From contig JAZODG010000002.1 of assembly GCA_045596905.1 (NCBI GenBank), positions 1 to 30,894 of the forward strand: a stretch of DNA of 30,894 bases, read 5' to 3'. Both the position numbers and the translations under genes were made by a program. This document shows, one piece after another, positions 22,080 to 30,894 of the stretch (positions are counted from its first letter, which is position 1; the number at the start of each line of letters is the position of its first letter). The notes below the pieces were generated by a model. It saw only the letters and a program-made list of their open reading frames with translations, searched no databases and was not told the DNA's origin. This DNA is from RGIG1681 sp045596905 (GTDB lineage: Bacteria; Bacillota; Clostridia; Christensenellales; UBA1242).

Positions 22080-22991
22080 TTATTTTCCTTGAACAAGTTC
22101 AAATGCTCTTGCAATTTGTTCTTTAACATACTTTTTACCAGCTTTGTTAAAGTCTCTTTGGTCAAAGTGGTTTGGGTTCAAGGCAAGGTCTTCACGAACA
22201 CCAGCTGTGTGTGCAAGACGAAGGTCTGTGTCCATATTGATTTTGCAGATTGCAGATTTGCTCATCTTTACAATATCTTCTTCGCTGATGCCTTGGCTCT
22301 TTTTGATTTCTCCACCATATTTTTTAATAAGTTCAACCCATTTTGCAGGAACAGTTGATGAACCATGCGCAACAAGTGGAACTTCAGGGATTGCATTATG
22401 AACATTTTCAATAACGCCATATTGAATAACTGGGGTGTTGATTGATTTGTTAACGCCGTGAGCAGTTCCGATTGAAATTGCTAAGCTATCAACGTCAGTT
22501 CTTTCAACAAATTCTTTTGCTTCAGCAGGGTCTGTGAAGCTTTCTGTGTCACTGTGAATAAGGTCTTCAGTTCCCATGATTTTACCAAGCTCTGCTTCAA
22601 CAGTAACGTTTCTTGCATGAGCATAGTCAACAACCTTTTTTGTTTCTGCGATGTTCTCTTCAAATGAAAGAGAACTTCCGTCAATCATAACACTTGTAAA
22701 GCCTGCGTCGATTGCTGCTTTGCAAGCATCAAATGTTTTGCCGTGGTCAAGGTGAAGAACAATATCACTTGAGCAGTGTTTGCTTGCTGTTTCAACAATT
22801 GCTCTAATATAGTCATAACCGGCATATTTTCCAGCGCCTTCAGATACTGCAATAATAACCGGAGCATTCTTTTCATTTGCAACTTCTGCAACTGCTTGGG
22901 CAGATTCCATATTGCAAACGTTGAATGCTGGGATTGCATATCCTTCGCTTAAAGCTTTTTTGAACATTTCTTTTGAGTTTACTAATGCCAT
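22080..22991 (-). CDS. fba: Fructose-bisphosphate aldolase, class II
   Basis: 303 residues starting MALVNSKEMF; AAGGAAGG lies upstream on the minus strand, and this ATG (22991-22989) is preferred over a TTG two codons earlier. Zinc and catalytic residues are visible: HLDHGKT (catalytic D82, ligand H83), E134 in VEAELG, H178 in GTAHGV and H209 in VAHGSS. It splits fructose 1,6-bisphosphate into DHAP and glyceraldehyde 3-phosphate. It is divergent from gap, which encodes a later step of glycolysis, so both share one 140-bp control region. Confidence 0.96.
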   Translation of the reverse strand: MALVNSKEMFKKALSEGYAIPAFNVCNMESAQAVAEVANEKNAPVIIAVSEGAGKYAGYDYIRAIVETASKHCSSDIVLHLDHGKTFDACKAAIDAGFTSVMIDGSSLSFEENIAETKKVVDYAHARNVTVEAELGKIMGTEDLIHSDTESFTDPAEAKEFVERTDVDSLAISIGTAHGVNKSINTPVIQYGVIENVHNAIPEVPLVAHGSSTVPAKWVELIKKYGGEIKKSQGISEEDIVKMSKSAICKINMDTDLRLAHTAGVREDLALNPNHFDQRDFNKAGKKYVKEQIARAFELVQGK

Positions 22992-23024
22992 AAACAACCT
23001 TCCTTTACATAAAAATCTAATATT

Positions 23025-23053
23025 ATTATAAAATTTACACGAAAATTTGTAAA
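23025..23053 (-). promoter_or_regulatory. Promoter of fba
   Basis: On the minus strand: TTTACA (23053-23048), a 17-nt spacer and TATAAT (23030-23025). Confidence 0.8.
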
Positions 23054-23068
23054 CTAATAATTTAACAT

Positions 23069-23097
23069 TTGCTTTATTTTTGCGATTAGGGTATTAT
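23069..23097 (+). promoter_or_regulatory. Promoter of gap
   Basis: TTGCTT (23069-23074), a 17-nt spacer and TATTAT (23092-23097). Only 15 bp separate it from the divergent fba promoter. No Rex-like palindrome is seen here. Confidence 0.75.
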
Positions 23098-23131
23098 TTA
23101 CATGTCAAACAAAGACAAAGGAGATTATATT

Positions 23132-24163
23132 ATGGCAAATATTAAAGTTGCAATTAATGGTTTCGGAAGAATTGGTAGATTGGCATTCAGACAAATGTTT
23201 GGTGCAGAAGGATATGAAATTGTTGCTATCAATGACCTTACAAGCCCAAAAATGCTTGCACACTTACTAAAGTATGACTCAGCACAAAGACCATACGCTC
23301 TTGCAAGTAAAGTTGAATCATCAGAAGAAGATGCAGCAGAAGGTTGGATTTCTGTTGACGGACACAAAATTAGAATCTATGCAGAAAAAGACGCTGCAAA
23401 CTGTCCATGGAAAGAACTTGATGTTGACGTTGTTTTAGAATGTACAGGTTTCTATTGTTCAAAAGAAAAATCAATGGCACACATCAATGCAGGTGCAAAG
23501 AAAGTTATCATTTCTGCTCCAGCAGGCAAAGACTTGCCAACAATCGTTTATTCAGTAAACGAAAAAGTTCTTAAGAAAGATGACACAATCATCTCAGCTG
23601 CAAGCTGCACAACAAACTGCTTGGCTCCAATGGCAAAAGCTCTTAATGATGCATTCCCAATCCAATCTGGTATCATGACAACAGTTCACGCATACACAGG
23701 TGACCAAATGGTTCTTGATGGTCCACACAGAAAAGGTGACCTTCGTCGTGCTAGAGCTGCTGCTGTTAACATTGTTCCAAACTCAACAGGTGCTGCAAAA
23801 GCAATCGGTCTTGTTATTCCAGAACTTGATGGCAAACTTATTGGTTCAGCTCAAAGAGTTCCAGTTCCAACAGGCTCAACAACAATCCTTGTTGCTGTTG
23901 TTAAAGGCAAAGATGTTACTGTTGATGCAATCAACGCTGCAATGAAAGCTCAAAGCTCAGATTCATTCGGTTACAATACTGATCCAATCGTTTCTTGCGA
24001 TATTATCGGAAGCACATATGGTTCAATCTTTGATTCAACTCAAACAATGGTTACTAAAGTTGCTGATGACTTATATCAAGTTCAAGTTGTTGCTTGGTAT
24101 GACAACGAAAACTCATATACATCACAAATGGTTAGAACTATTAAATATTTTGCAGAATTATAA
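23132..24163 (+). CDS. gap: Glyceraldehyde-3-phosphate dehydrogenase
   Basis: 343 residues from ATG 23132, 8 nt after AAAGGAG (23117-23123). NAD-binding INGFGRIGR at the N terminus with D35 after the second strand (NAD preference), catalytic Cys159 in SAASCTTNC and the following TTVHAYTGDQ histidine. It oxidises glyceraldehyde 3-phosphate to 1,3-bisphosphoglycerate and makes NADH, which AdhE and the Fe-ADH in this window can reoxidise. An in-frame ATG at 23102 lacks a ribosome site and sits at the predicted transcription start. Confidence 0.97.
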   Translation: MANIKVAINGFGRIGRLAFRQMFGAEGYEIVAINDLTSPKMLAHLLKYDSAQRPYALASKVESSEEDAAEGWISVDGHKIRIYAEKDAANCPWKELDVDVVLECTGFYCSKEKSMAHINAGAKKVIISAPAGKDLPTIVYSVNEKVLKKDDTIISAASCTTNCLAPMAKALNDAFPIQSGIMTTVHAYTGDQMVLDGPHRKGDLRRARAAAVNIVPNSTGAAKAIGLVIPELDGKLIGSAQRVPVPTGSTTILVAVVKGKDVTVDAINAAMKAQSSDSFGYNTDPIVSCDIIGSTYGSIFDSTQTMVTKVADDLYQVQVVAWYDNENSYTSQMVRTIKYFAEL

Positions 24164-24177
24164 TTTAATATAAATAG

Positions 24178-24203
24178 AAAAACTAGCGAAAGCTAGTTTT
24201 TTT
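24178..24203 (+). terminator. Terminator after gap
   Basis: AAAAACTAGC (24178-24187), a GAAA tetraloop, GCTAGTTTTT (24192-24201) and T run. Confidence 0.92.
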
Positions 24204-24216
24204 GTTGCCATAATAA

Positions 24217-24245
24217 TTTACTTTTATGTTTCTTTATGATATTAT
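24217..24245 (+). promoter_or_regulatory. Promoter of the TM2 protein-mnmA-trpS region
   Basis: TTTACT (24217-24222), a 17-nt spacer and TATTAT (24240-24245) with TG at 24237-24238. Confidence 0.65.
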
Positions 24246-24279
24246 TAAAATGACTTAAAATAAGGAATTGGTGAATAAT

Positions 24280-25650
24280 ATGAAACAATGCCCAAGATGC
24301 GCATCAGAAATCGGAAAAAAAGATAAAGTTTGTCCTAGATGCGGCATTCCTGTAGATAAAATGGAGTTTGCTGAACAGTTGGAAGAAGAAGCAAAATCTC
24401 CAAAACTTAATCGTGCACAAAAAAAGGAAAAGAAAAGACTTGCTAAGCTTGAAAGAAAAGAAGCAAAGAGACAAAAGAAGTTGGAAAGAGCAATTAGCCC
24501 AACTGATTTTAGCAAGTATGCAACAACAAGCAGAGTTCCAAAAGGCAGAAAGAAAATCAATGACGGTGCAATGCACTTTGAGTTAGATGAAAACGGTGAA
24601 TTTCACATTGATACATCAGACGTTGAAATCATTGGTGCTGAAACAATCAAGATTCTTGATGAAAAGAGAGAACAAACCTATTCAGTAAAGAAGGCACGTG
24701 GCGATTATCGTCCACCTAGAATCAAGTGGTGGGAAATCTATAAGATTGCAGACCGTTCTTTTGCTAGAAGAAAAATAAAGAAAGAAGTTAACAAAGCAGG
24801 AAGAATTAAGCCTGAAAACGTTAACAAGTGGAAGCTTTTCTTCTTGTGTTTATTCTTCGGTTGGTTCGGTGTGCATAACTTTTATGCAAAGAACAAGAAG
24901 AAGGGTGCAGTTTCTTTAACCTGCATTTCAATCGCTTGTGTGAGCATGATGCTTTCAAGTCTTGCGTGGGTTCAAATGTTCCAGTACTGGCTTGTTGGTT
25001 TCACTGGCTTTGTTGCAATCTTCTTGTGGGTTGGCGACCTTGTTAATATTTTGTTTAACAAGTTTAGTTATAGAATCCAAAAAGATAAATTTATTTCTTG
25101 CATGAACGTAACAACACGTGCAAAACTTGGCGAAAAATATATCGACCTTGATTTGCTCAAAAAACCATGGTGGGTTCGTTTGACTGTTTGGTGGCGTAAG
25201 AAGAGAAATAACTATAAAGAATGGCAACGTGAAAGACGTCAATATTTGATTGAAAAAGAAAAGAAGAAACTTGCAGCAAAAGAAGAAAAAGAAAAACTTG
25301 AAAAAGAAATTGCTGACTTTGAAGAAAAGGAAAACAAAAAGTTTGAAGAAGAAAAGAGAGTAAAGAAATTACAAGAGCTTTCTGAAGACGTTGTAGAAGA
25401 AAAAGAAGAAGTTAAAGAAGATGCTGCTGAAGAAAAGGCTGAAACACAAGTGGTTGAAGAACCAGTTGAAGAAAAAGCTGAAAAGCCAGCACCAAAAACA
25501 AAGAAGACTTCTACAAAAGCAAAAACTTCAAGCAAGACAAAAGCTGAAGGCGATGATGCAAAACCAGAAAAGAAAACAACAAAGGCGTCAGCATCAAAGT
25601 CAAAATACGGCATGAGAAATAATACAAAGAAAAAACCAAAAAAGAAGTAA
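24280..25650 (+). CDS. Zinc-ribbon and TM2-domain membrane protein with charged tails
   Basis: 456 residues from ATG 24280 (GGTGA 5 nt upstream). A zinc ribbon with CPRC twice (C4, C7, C18, C21) is followed by a highly basic coiled stretch (about 35-75) and a linker (80-180). A TM2 domain (about 185-265) has FFGWFGVHNFYAKNKKKGA and two or more membrane spans. Then a long coiled tail rich in Lys/Glu (about 320-456) carries QVVEEPVEEKAE and a Lys/Ala/Ser/Thr-rich end (PAPKTKKTSTKAKTSSKTKA). TM2 proteins are widespread but poorly understood. The tail resembles that of the protein encoded at 19908. The stop is 3 nt before mnmA, so co-translation is likely. Function unknown. Confidence 0.82.
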   Translation: MKQCPRCASEIGKKDKVCPRCGIPVDKMEFAEQLEEEAKSPKLNRAQKKEKKRLAKLERKEAKRQKKLERAISPTDFSKYATTSRVPKGRKKINDGAMHFELDENGEFHIDTSDVEIIGAETIKILDEKREQTYSVKKARGDYRPPRIKWWEIYKIADRSFARRKIKKEVNKAGRIKPENVNKWKLFFLCLFFGWFGVHNFYAKNKKKGAVSLTCISIACVSMMLSSLAWVQMFQYWLVGFTGFVAIFLWVGDLVNILFNKFSYRIQKDKFISCMNVTTRAKLGEKYIDLDLLKKPWWVRLTVWWRKKRNNYKEWQRERRQYLIEKEKKKLAAKEEKEKLEKEIADFEEKENKKFEEEKRVKKLQELSEDVVEEKEEVKEDAAEEKAETQVVEEPVEEKAEKPAPKTKKTSTKAKTSSKTKAEGDDAKPEKKTTKASASKSKYGMRNNTKKKPKKK

Positions 25651-25653
25651 GAT

Positions 25654-26775
25654 ATGGAAAATGTAAAGGTCGAAAATAACAAAAAGTCTGTTGTGGTTGG
25701 AATGAGTGGGGGAGTTGATTCTTCAGTTGTTGCATACCTTTTAAAAAAACAGGGCTATGATGTTATTGGTTTGCATATGAAGAATGCAGATTCTGATTCG
25801 GCTGAAGCAGATGCTAAATTGGTTCATGAAATATGTGAGCAACTTGGTGCAAAGTGTGTGGTTGTTGATTATGCAGATGAAATGCAGAAAGTTAAGGACT
25901 ACTTCATTGAAGAATATAAAAATGGAAAGACTCCAAACCCATGCGTTGTCTGCAATAAGATTGTAAAGTTTAAACCATTTATTGAGTATGCTGAAAAACT
26001 TGGTGCAGATTATTTTGCAACTGGGCATTATGCCGTTATTGAGCATGATGAAAATGGCGACTTTTTGATTGTTGCAAAAGACGAACAAAAAGACCAAACA
26101 TATTTTTTGAATCAGCTCTCACCAGAACAATTAAAAAAGGCGTTGTTTCCACTTGGTGGACTTGATAAAACTAAGGTTAGAGAAATTGCCAAAGAGATTG
26201 GTCTTGTGAATGCAGATAAAAAAGACAGTCAAGACATATGTTTTTTGGGTTCTGAAAAATTTAAGGACTTTATGCAAAAAAACTATCCTGAAAAACAAGG
26301 GGATATTGTTGATGAGTTATCAAACAATGTTGTTGGCAAGCACAGTGGTTTAAACAAATATACCATTGGGCAGAGAAAAGGTCTTGGCATTGGTGGTGGA
26401 CACGGCAAAACATTAGATGCATGGTTTGTTACTAAAAAAGATATAAAAACCAACACGCTCTATGTTGCACAGGGCAACGATGATGTTTTGTATAGTGATG
26501 CACTTATATCTGAAAACTTTAATTGGATAACAAAACCAGACTTTGAATCTTCACTTGAGTGTGAAGCAAAGTTTAGATATCGTCAAACATTGCAATCAGT
26601 TAAGGTTGAGAGTTTGGAGGAAAATAAAATAAAGGTTGTTTTTGATGAAAAACAACGTGCTATTACGTTGGGGCAGTTTGTTGTGCTTTATAAAAAGGAT
26701 AAAGGCAAAACATATTGCTTAGGTGGTGGCAAAATAGATAAGATCATAAAAAATGACAAAATTTTGGATATATAA
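25654..26775 (+). CDS. mnmA: tRNA-specific 2-thiouridylase MnmA
   Basis: 373 residues, normal length. PP-loop SGGVDSS (18-24) binds ATP to adenylate U34; the two sulfur-transfer cysteines are C100 in NPCVVCN and C196 in DICFL; the YTIGQRKGLGIGGG block and C-terminal beta-barrel complete the enzyme. It makes 2-thiouridine at the wobble position of Glu, Gln and Lys tRNAs. The Lys/Glu-rich proteome of this window would depend heavily on those tRNAs. The ribosome site is poor and the ATG is 3 nt after the previous stop, which suggests translational coupling. Confidence 0.96.
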   Translation: MENVKVENNKKSVVVGMSGGVDSSVVAYLLKKQGYDVIGLHMKNADSDSAEADAKLVHEICEQLGAKCVVVDYADEMQKVKDYFIEEYKNGKTPNPCVVCNKIVKFKPFIEYAEKLGADYFATGHYAVIEHDENGDFLIVAKDEQKDQTYFLNQLSPEQLKKALFPLGGLDKTKVREIAKEIGLVNADKKDSQDICFLGSEKFKDFMQKNYPEKQGDIVDELSNNVVGKHSGLNKYTIGQRKGLGIGGGHGKTLDAWFVTKKDIKTNTLYVAQGNDDVLYSDALISENFNWITKPDFESSLECEAKFRYRQTLQSVKVESLEENKIKVVFDEKQRAITLGQFVVLYKKDKGKTYCLGGGKIDKIIKNDKILDI

Positions 26776-26815
26776 TATAGATATATATTCTATATAATAT
26801 ATTATATACTATATA
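26776..26815. repeat. Nearly pure A/T palindromic spacer before trpS
   Basis: Almost only A and T. It holds TATAGA/TCTATA arms (26776-26781 and 26789-26794) and an 18-bp palindrome (26791-26808). It offers several -10-like sequences but no convincing -35, and no T-box. It could be a promoter, a weak hairpin or drift. Confidence 0.5.
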
Positions 26816-26828
26816 TAAGGAGAAAAAA

Positions 26829-27821
26829 ATGAAGCAAGTTGTATTAACCGGAATCAAGCCGACCGGCGAATTGCATATCGGAAATTATTTTGGTGCAATC
26901 AAACCGGCGATTGAAATGAATACAAGTGATGAGTTTGACAATTATTATTTTTTGGCTGACTATCATGCACTTAACACTTTAAAGACACAAGATATTATGA
27001 AAACCTACACAAAAGAACTTGCTTGTGCTTGGCTTGCTTGTGGACTTGATAAAAAGAATGTTCACTTTTATAGACAAAGTAGAATTCCTGAAACAACAGA
27101 ACTTTGCTGGGTTATCATGAATGTAACCCCAAAGGGTCTTATGGATAGAGCTCATGCTTACAAAGCATGCGTTGAATCTAACCTTGCAAACAACAAAGAT
27201 GCTGACGATGGTGTTAATATGGGATTATATAATTATCCAATATTGATGGCGGCAGACATTATGTTGTTTAATTCAAAATATGTTCCTGTTGGTGCTGACC
27301 AAAAGCAACATGTTGAAATGGCAAGAGATATTGCAAAATATTTCAATAAAAAATATGGCTACACTCTTGTTGTGCCACAAGAAAGGATTAAAGAAGGTGT
27401 TGCAACCATTGAAGGTCTTGACGGAAGAAAGATGAGCAAGAGCTATGGAAACCAAATTCCATTATTCTGCGACGAAGCAAAACTTAGAAAACTTGTTATG
27501 TCAATCAAGACAGACAGTTCTCTTCCAACAGAACCAAAGAGCACAGATTGCACAGTGTTTAGATATTTTAAATTGTTTGGAACAGCTGAAGAAGTTGCTG
27601 AAATGGAATCAAAATTTGCTGAAGGCATTTCTTGGGCTGATGCAAAATCAAGATTGTTTGAAGTTATGAATAACTATCTCAAACCTATGAGAGATAAGTT
27701 TAATTATTACATGGAACACTTTGAAGAAGTTGAAAAGATTTTGGAAAAGAGTGAAAGTGAAATTAGACCTATCGCAAAAGAAACAATTGAGAGAGTAAGA
27801 AAGGCAATCGGTGTAATCTAA
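26829..27821 (+). CDS. trpS: Tryptophanyl-tRNA synthetase
   Basis: 330 residues, usual length for class I TrpRS. Catalytic signatures: HIGN (16-19, in the form PTGELHIGNYFGA) and KMSKS (near 201-205, GRKMSKSYGN). The tryptophan-site region NYPILMAADIMLF and GADQKQHVEMARDIA are present. It charges tRNA-Trp. AAGGAG lies before the ATG. Only 53 nt separate it from mnmA, so there is no room for the T-box that often regulates this gene in Bacillota; it is probably read from upstream. Confidence 0.96.
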   Translation: MKQVVLTGIKPTGELHIGNYFGAIKPAIEMNTSDEFDNYYFLADYHALNTLKTQDIMKTYTKELACAWLACGLDKKNVHFYRQSRIPETTELCWVIMNVTPKGLMDRAHAYKACVESNLANNKDADDGVNMGLYNYPILMAADIMLFNSKYVPVGADQKQHVEMARDIAKYFNKKYGYTLVVPQERIKEGVATIEGLDGRKMSKSYGNQIPLFCDEAKLRKLVMSIKTDSSLPTEPKSTDCTVFRYFKLFGTAEEVAEMESKFAEGISWADAKSRLFEVMNNYLKPMRDKFNYYMEHFEEVEKILEKSESEIRPIAKETIERVRKAIGVI

Positions 27822-27858
27822 TTTATAACTTATTTAAATTAATCAGTGGTGGTATGCT

Positions 27859-29391
27859 ATGGTTAGAGTTATTGATTCGGCTGAGAAACTTCAAAATATC
27901 TTAAGTTTAGATATCGATGAATCTAAAGCCGATGAAATGGTTTTTAGTTTAAATATGAAAGATTATTCAGAGCCCGTTATACGGGCTCTTATTGGTTGCG
28001 TAAAAAAATATTCTGAGCATGGCTATAAAACCAAAATAGAAGTCAAGGTCAATGAGCTTGACTTTGAAGTGTCTGATTTTGAAGGTTTGATAACACTTGA
28101 AGATTATATAAAGAAGGTTGGTTCAGAACTTAAGTTTGTTGATAATCTTGAAGAGTACACTCTTGATGAATCATTGTCAGCGTATCTTAAGTGTAAAGAT
28201 TATGGTGAGTATATAAAAAATATTGACGCTTCGCCACTTGAAAAATATTTGATGATATATAGATATTTGACTTCGTATGTCTACCAAGAGAATTTGAATG
28301 AGCCATTGAAGGCTAGACAAATGATATCTGTTTTAAATAGCAACGATATTGTTTGTGTGGGATATTCAAAACTTATGAAATATCTTTGCACGGCGGCAGG
28401 TATTCCTTGTGAGATTCAAAACTTATATATCCACAAGAAGAACACAAGCCGTGTTGGAGTGCATCAAAACAATGTTGTTTATATCAAAGACGATAAGTAT
28501 GGTATTGATGGTTACTATTATTCAGACTCATGCTGGGATTCAATAAAGAAAAATAAAGAACCATTCCTTAAATATAATTATGCGTTGTTGCCACTCCAAG
28601 ATGTGCACCATGTGAAAGATAAAAAGTTTGAGTTTTTTAAAAACACGGCAATTTTGTATAGTGATGATTCGCTTGAAGATATGCTGGTGAATAAATCATT
28701 GTGTTCAAGTCTTGGCGAAAAGTTTGGGTTTAAGTATAATAAAATGAAACTACCTGAGTTTTTCAGGGATATGAATAATCAAGGTTCAAAAATTTCAAAG
28801 GCAACTGCCAAGTTAAAAGAAATATTCAAGCAAGCTGGAGTTCCTGCTGACTATCTTTCAAAGAAAAATCATTCAGTATTTCCAACTTGTTTCTATCCAG
28901 AGTTTTTTATTGCAATGTTGGTTGTTGATCCACCGCAATATGAAATCATTAATAGTATGATTGAAAGAATAAAACTTTTTGCTGACGAAGAAGAGTCTTG
29001 GTCGAAGCCGGCATATTTAAAAAATACTCAGAGCTATGGATATGATGATATATATCAAGAGATGGATAACTTTGCTGCTGGAGATTTTAACTTTAATATA
29101 TGGGACATTGAAGAGTATTATGAAAACTTCCATTTTGCAAGTGAGTTTGGTGAATATATTTTGGGTGTCAGAGCGTCAAGTGTGCCGGTTAAAAAAGAAA
29201 CAATCAAAGAAGCAATCAAAAACTCAATGATTGCAGAAGGTTGTGATGAAAAATATGCAACCAGTCAAACAGAGAGAAGTTTTGAATATTGTATGCGTAG
29301 AGCTGAAAAGATTTTTGATAGAATGGCGTCAAACTGTTTTTCAGTTGCAGCTATGAATAGAAGAGCCACGCAACAGGCAGTTCAAAAATAG
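27859..29391 (+). CDS. Transglutaminase-like (cysteine protease fold) protein, unknown role
   Basis: 510 residues, no signal peptide or membrane span, so probably cytosolic. A transglutaminase-like core lies near 120-230: IVCVGYSKLMKYLCTAAGIP with candidate nucleophile C166, then VHQNNVVYI (H202) and YYYSDSCWD (D223), matching the Cys-His-Asp order and spacing of the superfamily. The N-terminal ~110 residues and the C-terminal ~280 residues match nothing I recognise. The family includes proteases, deglycosylases and inactive members. GGTGG precedes the ATG at 27859. It is 37 nt after trpS, with no terminator between them. Near residue 40 the gene contains a GC-rich perfect hairpin (27969-27989). 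Confidence 0.7.
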   Translation: MVRVIDSAEKLQNILSLDIDESKADEMVFSLNMKDYSEPVIRALIGCVKKYSEHGYKTKIEVKVNELDFEVSDFEGLITLEDYIKKVGSELKFVDNLEEYTLDESLSAYLKCKDYGEYIKNIDASPLEKYLMIYRYLTSYVYQENLNEPLKARQMISVLNSNDIVCVGYSKLMKYLCTAAGIPCEIQNLYIHKKNTSRVGVHQNNVVYIKDDKYGIDGYYYSDSCWDSIKKNKEPFLKYNYALLPLQDVHHVKDKKFEFFKNTAILYSDDSLEDMLVNKSLCSSLGEKFGFKYNKMKLPEFFRDMNNQGSKISKATAKLKEIFKQAGVPADYLSKKNHSVFPTCFYPEFFIAMLVVDPPQYEIINSMIERIKLFADEEESWSKPAYLKNTQSYGYDDIYQEMDNFAAGDFNFNIWDIEEYYENFHFASEFGEYILGVRASSVPVKKETIKEAIKNSMIAEGCDEKYATSQTERSFEYCMRRAEKIFDRMASNCFSVAAMNRRATQQAVQK

Positions 29392-29394
29392 ATT

Positions 29395-29420
29395 AGGGGA
29401 GCTGAAAAGCTCTCTTTTTT
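29395..29420 (+). terminator. Terminator after the transglutaminase-like gene
   Basis: AGGGGAGCT (29395-29403), GAAA loop, AGCTCTCTT, pairing with G-U wobble in the lower stem, then a T run. Confidence 0.85.
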
Positions 29421-29480
29421 AGTTCTTAAGTGGTTGTTTTAAATTTATTAAAAAAATCTTAAAATTTTTAAAAAAAGGTG

Positions 29481-29509
29481 TTGACATATTCCGACAAAAG
29501 TAGTATTCT
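29481..29509 (+). promoter_or_regulatory. rRNA operon promoter P1
   Basis: TTGACA (29481-29486), a 17-nt spacer and TATTCT (29504-29509). It is preceded by an A/T-rich stretch (AAAATTTTTAAAAAAAGGTG) repeated before P2, like an UP element. Confidence 0.8.
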
Positions 29510-29601
29510 CTAATGGCTGTGACAAAATTGAGCAATCAATACACAGTAAATATCAGTCAAAACTTAATCAAAAACTTTTTTAAAAATTTTTAAAAAAGGT
29601 G

Positions 29602-29630
29602 TTGACAAAAGCTTTTCGATTTGATATTAT
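29602..29630 (+). promoter_or_regulatory. rRNA operon promoter P2
   Basis: TTGACA (29602-29607), a 17-nt spacer and TATTAT (29625-29630) with TG at 29622-29623. The upstream ~19 nt copy those of P1. The transcript would begin near 29637 with a small hairpin, GTTCC-GTAT-GGAAC (29637-29650). The rest of 29651-29798 is AT-rich pre-rRNA leader. Confidence 0.85.
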
Positions 29631-29798
29631 AGAAACGTTCCGTATGGAACAAGCGCAAATTGACAAATGAATATATTGAAATGTACAAGGTTTTTTAAAT
29701 TGAATTTAAATGATTCTTGTTAATTTCTTGAGAAAAAGAAAACATACTAAAATACAAACTTTATTAGTCAGTATTAATGTCTATTAGAGTAAGAATTA

Positions 29799-30894
<1,096 letters not shown>

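Noticed and set aside
25239..25682. 147-codon Phe/Ser-rich minus-strand open frame
   Set aside because: It is the mirror of the Lys/Glu-rich tail of the TM2 protein.
29659..29690. Third rRNA promoter (TTGACA at 29659)
   Set aside because: No acceptable -10 box follows at 16-18 nt.

Overview
The window comes from a low-GC bacterium with Bacillota-type (Firmicutes) gene organisation. The signs are strong AGGAG-type ribosome sites, consensus sigma-A promoters (often with an extended -10 TGn), U-tailed intrinsic terminators, a Rex redox repressor, AdhE, an L10 leader and a short zinc-binding L33. The gene set (bifunctional AdhE under Rex, a second iron alcohol dehydrogenase, class II aldolase, GAPDH) points to a fermentative anaerobe. 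The partial 16S rRNA departs from the usual sequence at several normally near-invariant sites, so I infer a deep-branching, probably uncultured Clostridia- or Bacilli-like lineage; I cannot name it. I see no CRISPR array, prophage, transposase or other mobile element.

Layout. 1-2513: rpmG-secE-nusG-rplK-rplA, with a likely L1-binding leader before rplK. 2537-5417: a short leader unit (26-codon and 12-codon ORFs plus a terminator), then a three-gene ABC-2 exporter. 5421-6369: a degV gene. 6423-13239: rex-adhE-kinase-P-type ATPase, preceded by a consensus promoter and a perfect palindrome that looks like a variant Rex operator. 13263-15271: iron alcohol dehydrogenase and a YhhN-family membrane protein. 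15275-16841 (minus strand): tRNA-Arg(CCG) and two unrecognised genes that look like distant paralogues. 16871-18044: rplJ-rplL with an L10 leader attenuator, about 14.6 kb away from rplK-rplA. 18058-22073: yggS (apparently leaderless), several lineage-type unknown genes and a SEC-C methionine aminopeptidase. 22080-24203: divergent fba and gap. 24217-29420: zinc-ribbon/TM2 protein, mnmA, trpS and a transglutaminase-like protein. 29481-30894: tandem rRNA promoters and a 16S rRNA gene cut by the window end.

How it fits together. The window mixes translation genes (ribosomal proteins, NusG, SecE, TrpRS, MnmA, MetAP, tRNA, rRNA) with central fermentation (GAPDH, aldolase, AdhE, Fe-ADH, Rex sensing NADH/NAD+). 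Between these lie unrecognised genes; several encoded proteins carry long Lys/Glu-rich tails, and two tails share a QVVEEP motif. The points most worth a second look are the variant Rex operator paired with a variant Rex DNA-binding region, a 12-codon ORF that ends inside the terminator in front of the ABC exporter, the kinase coupled to adhE, the tandem unknown paralogues, and the divergent 16S rRNA.
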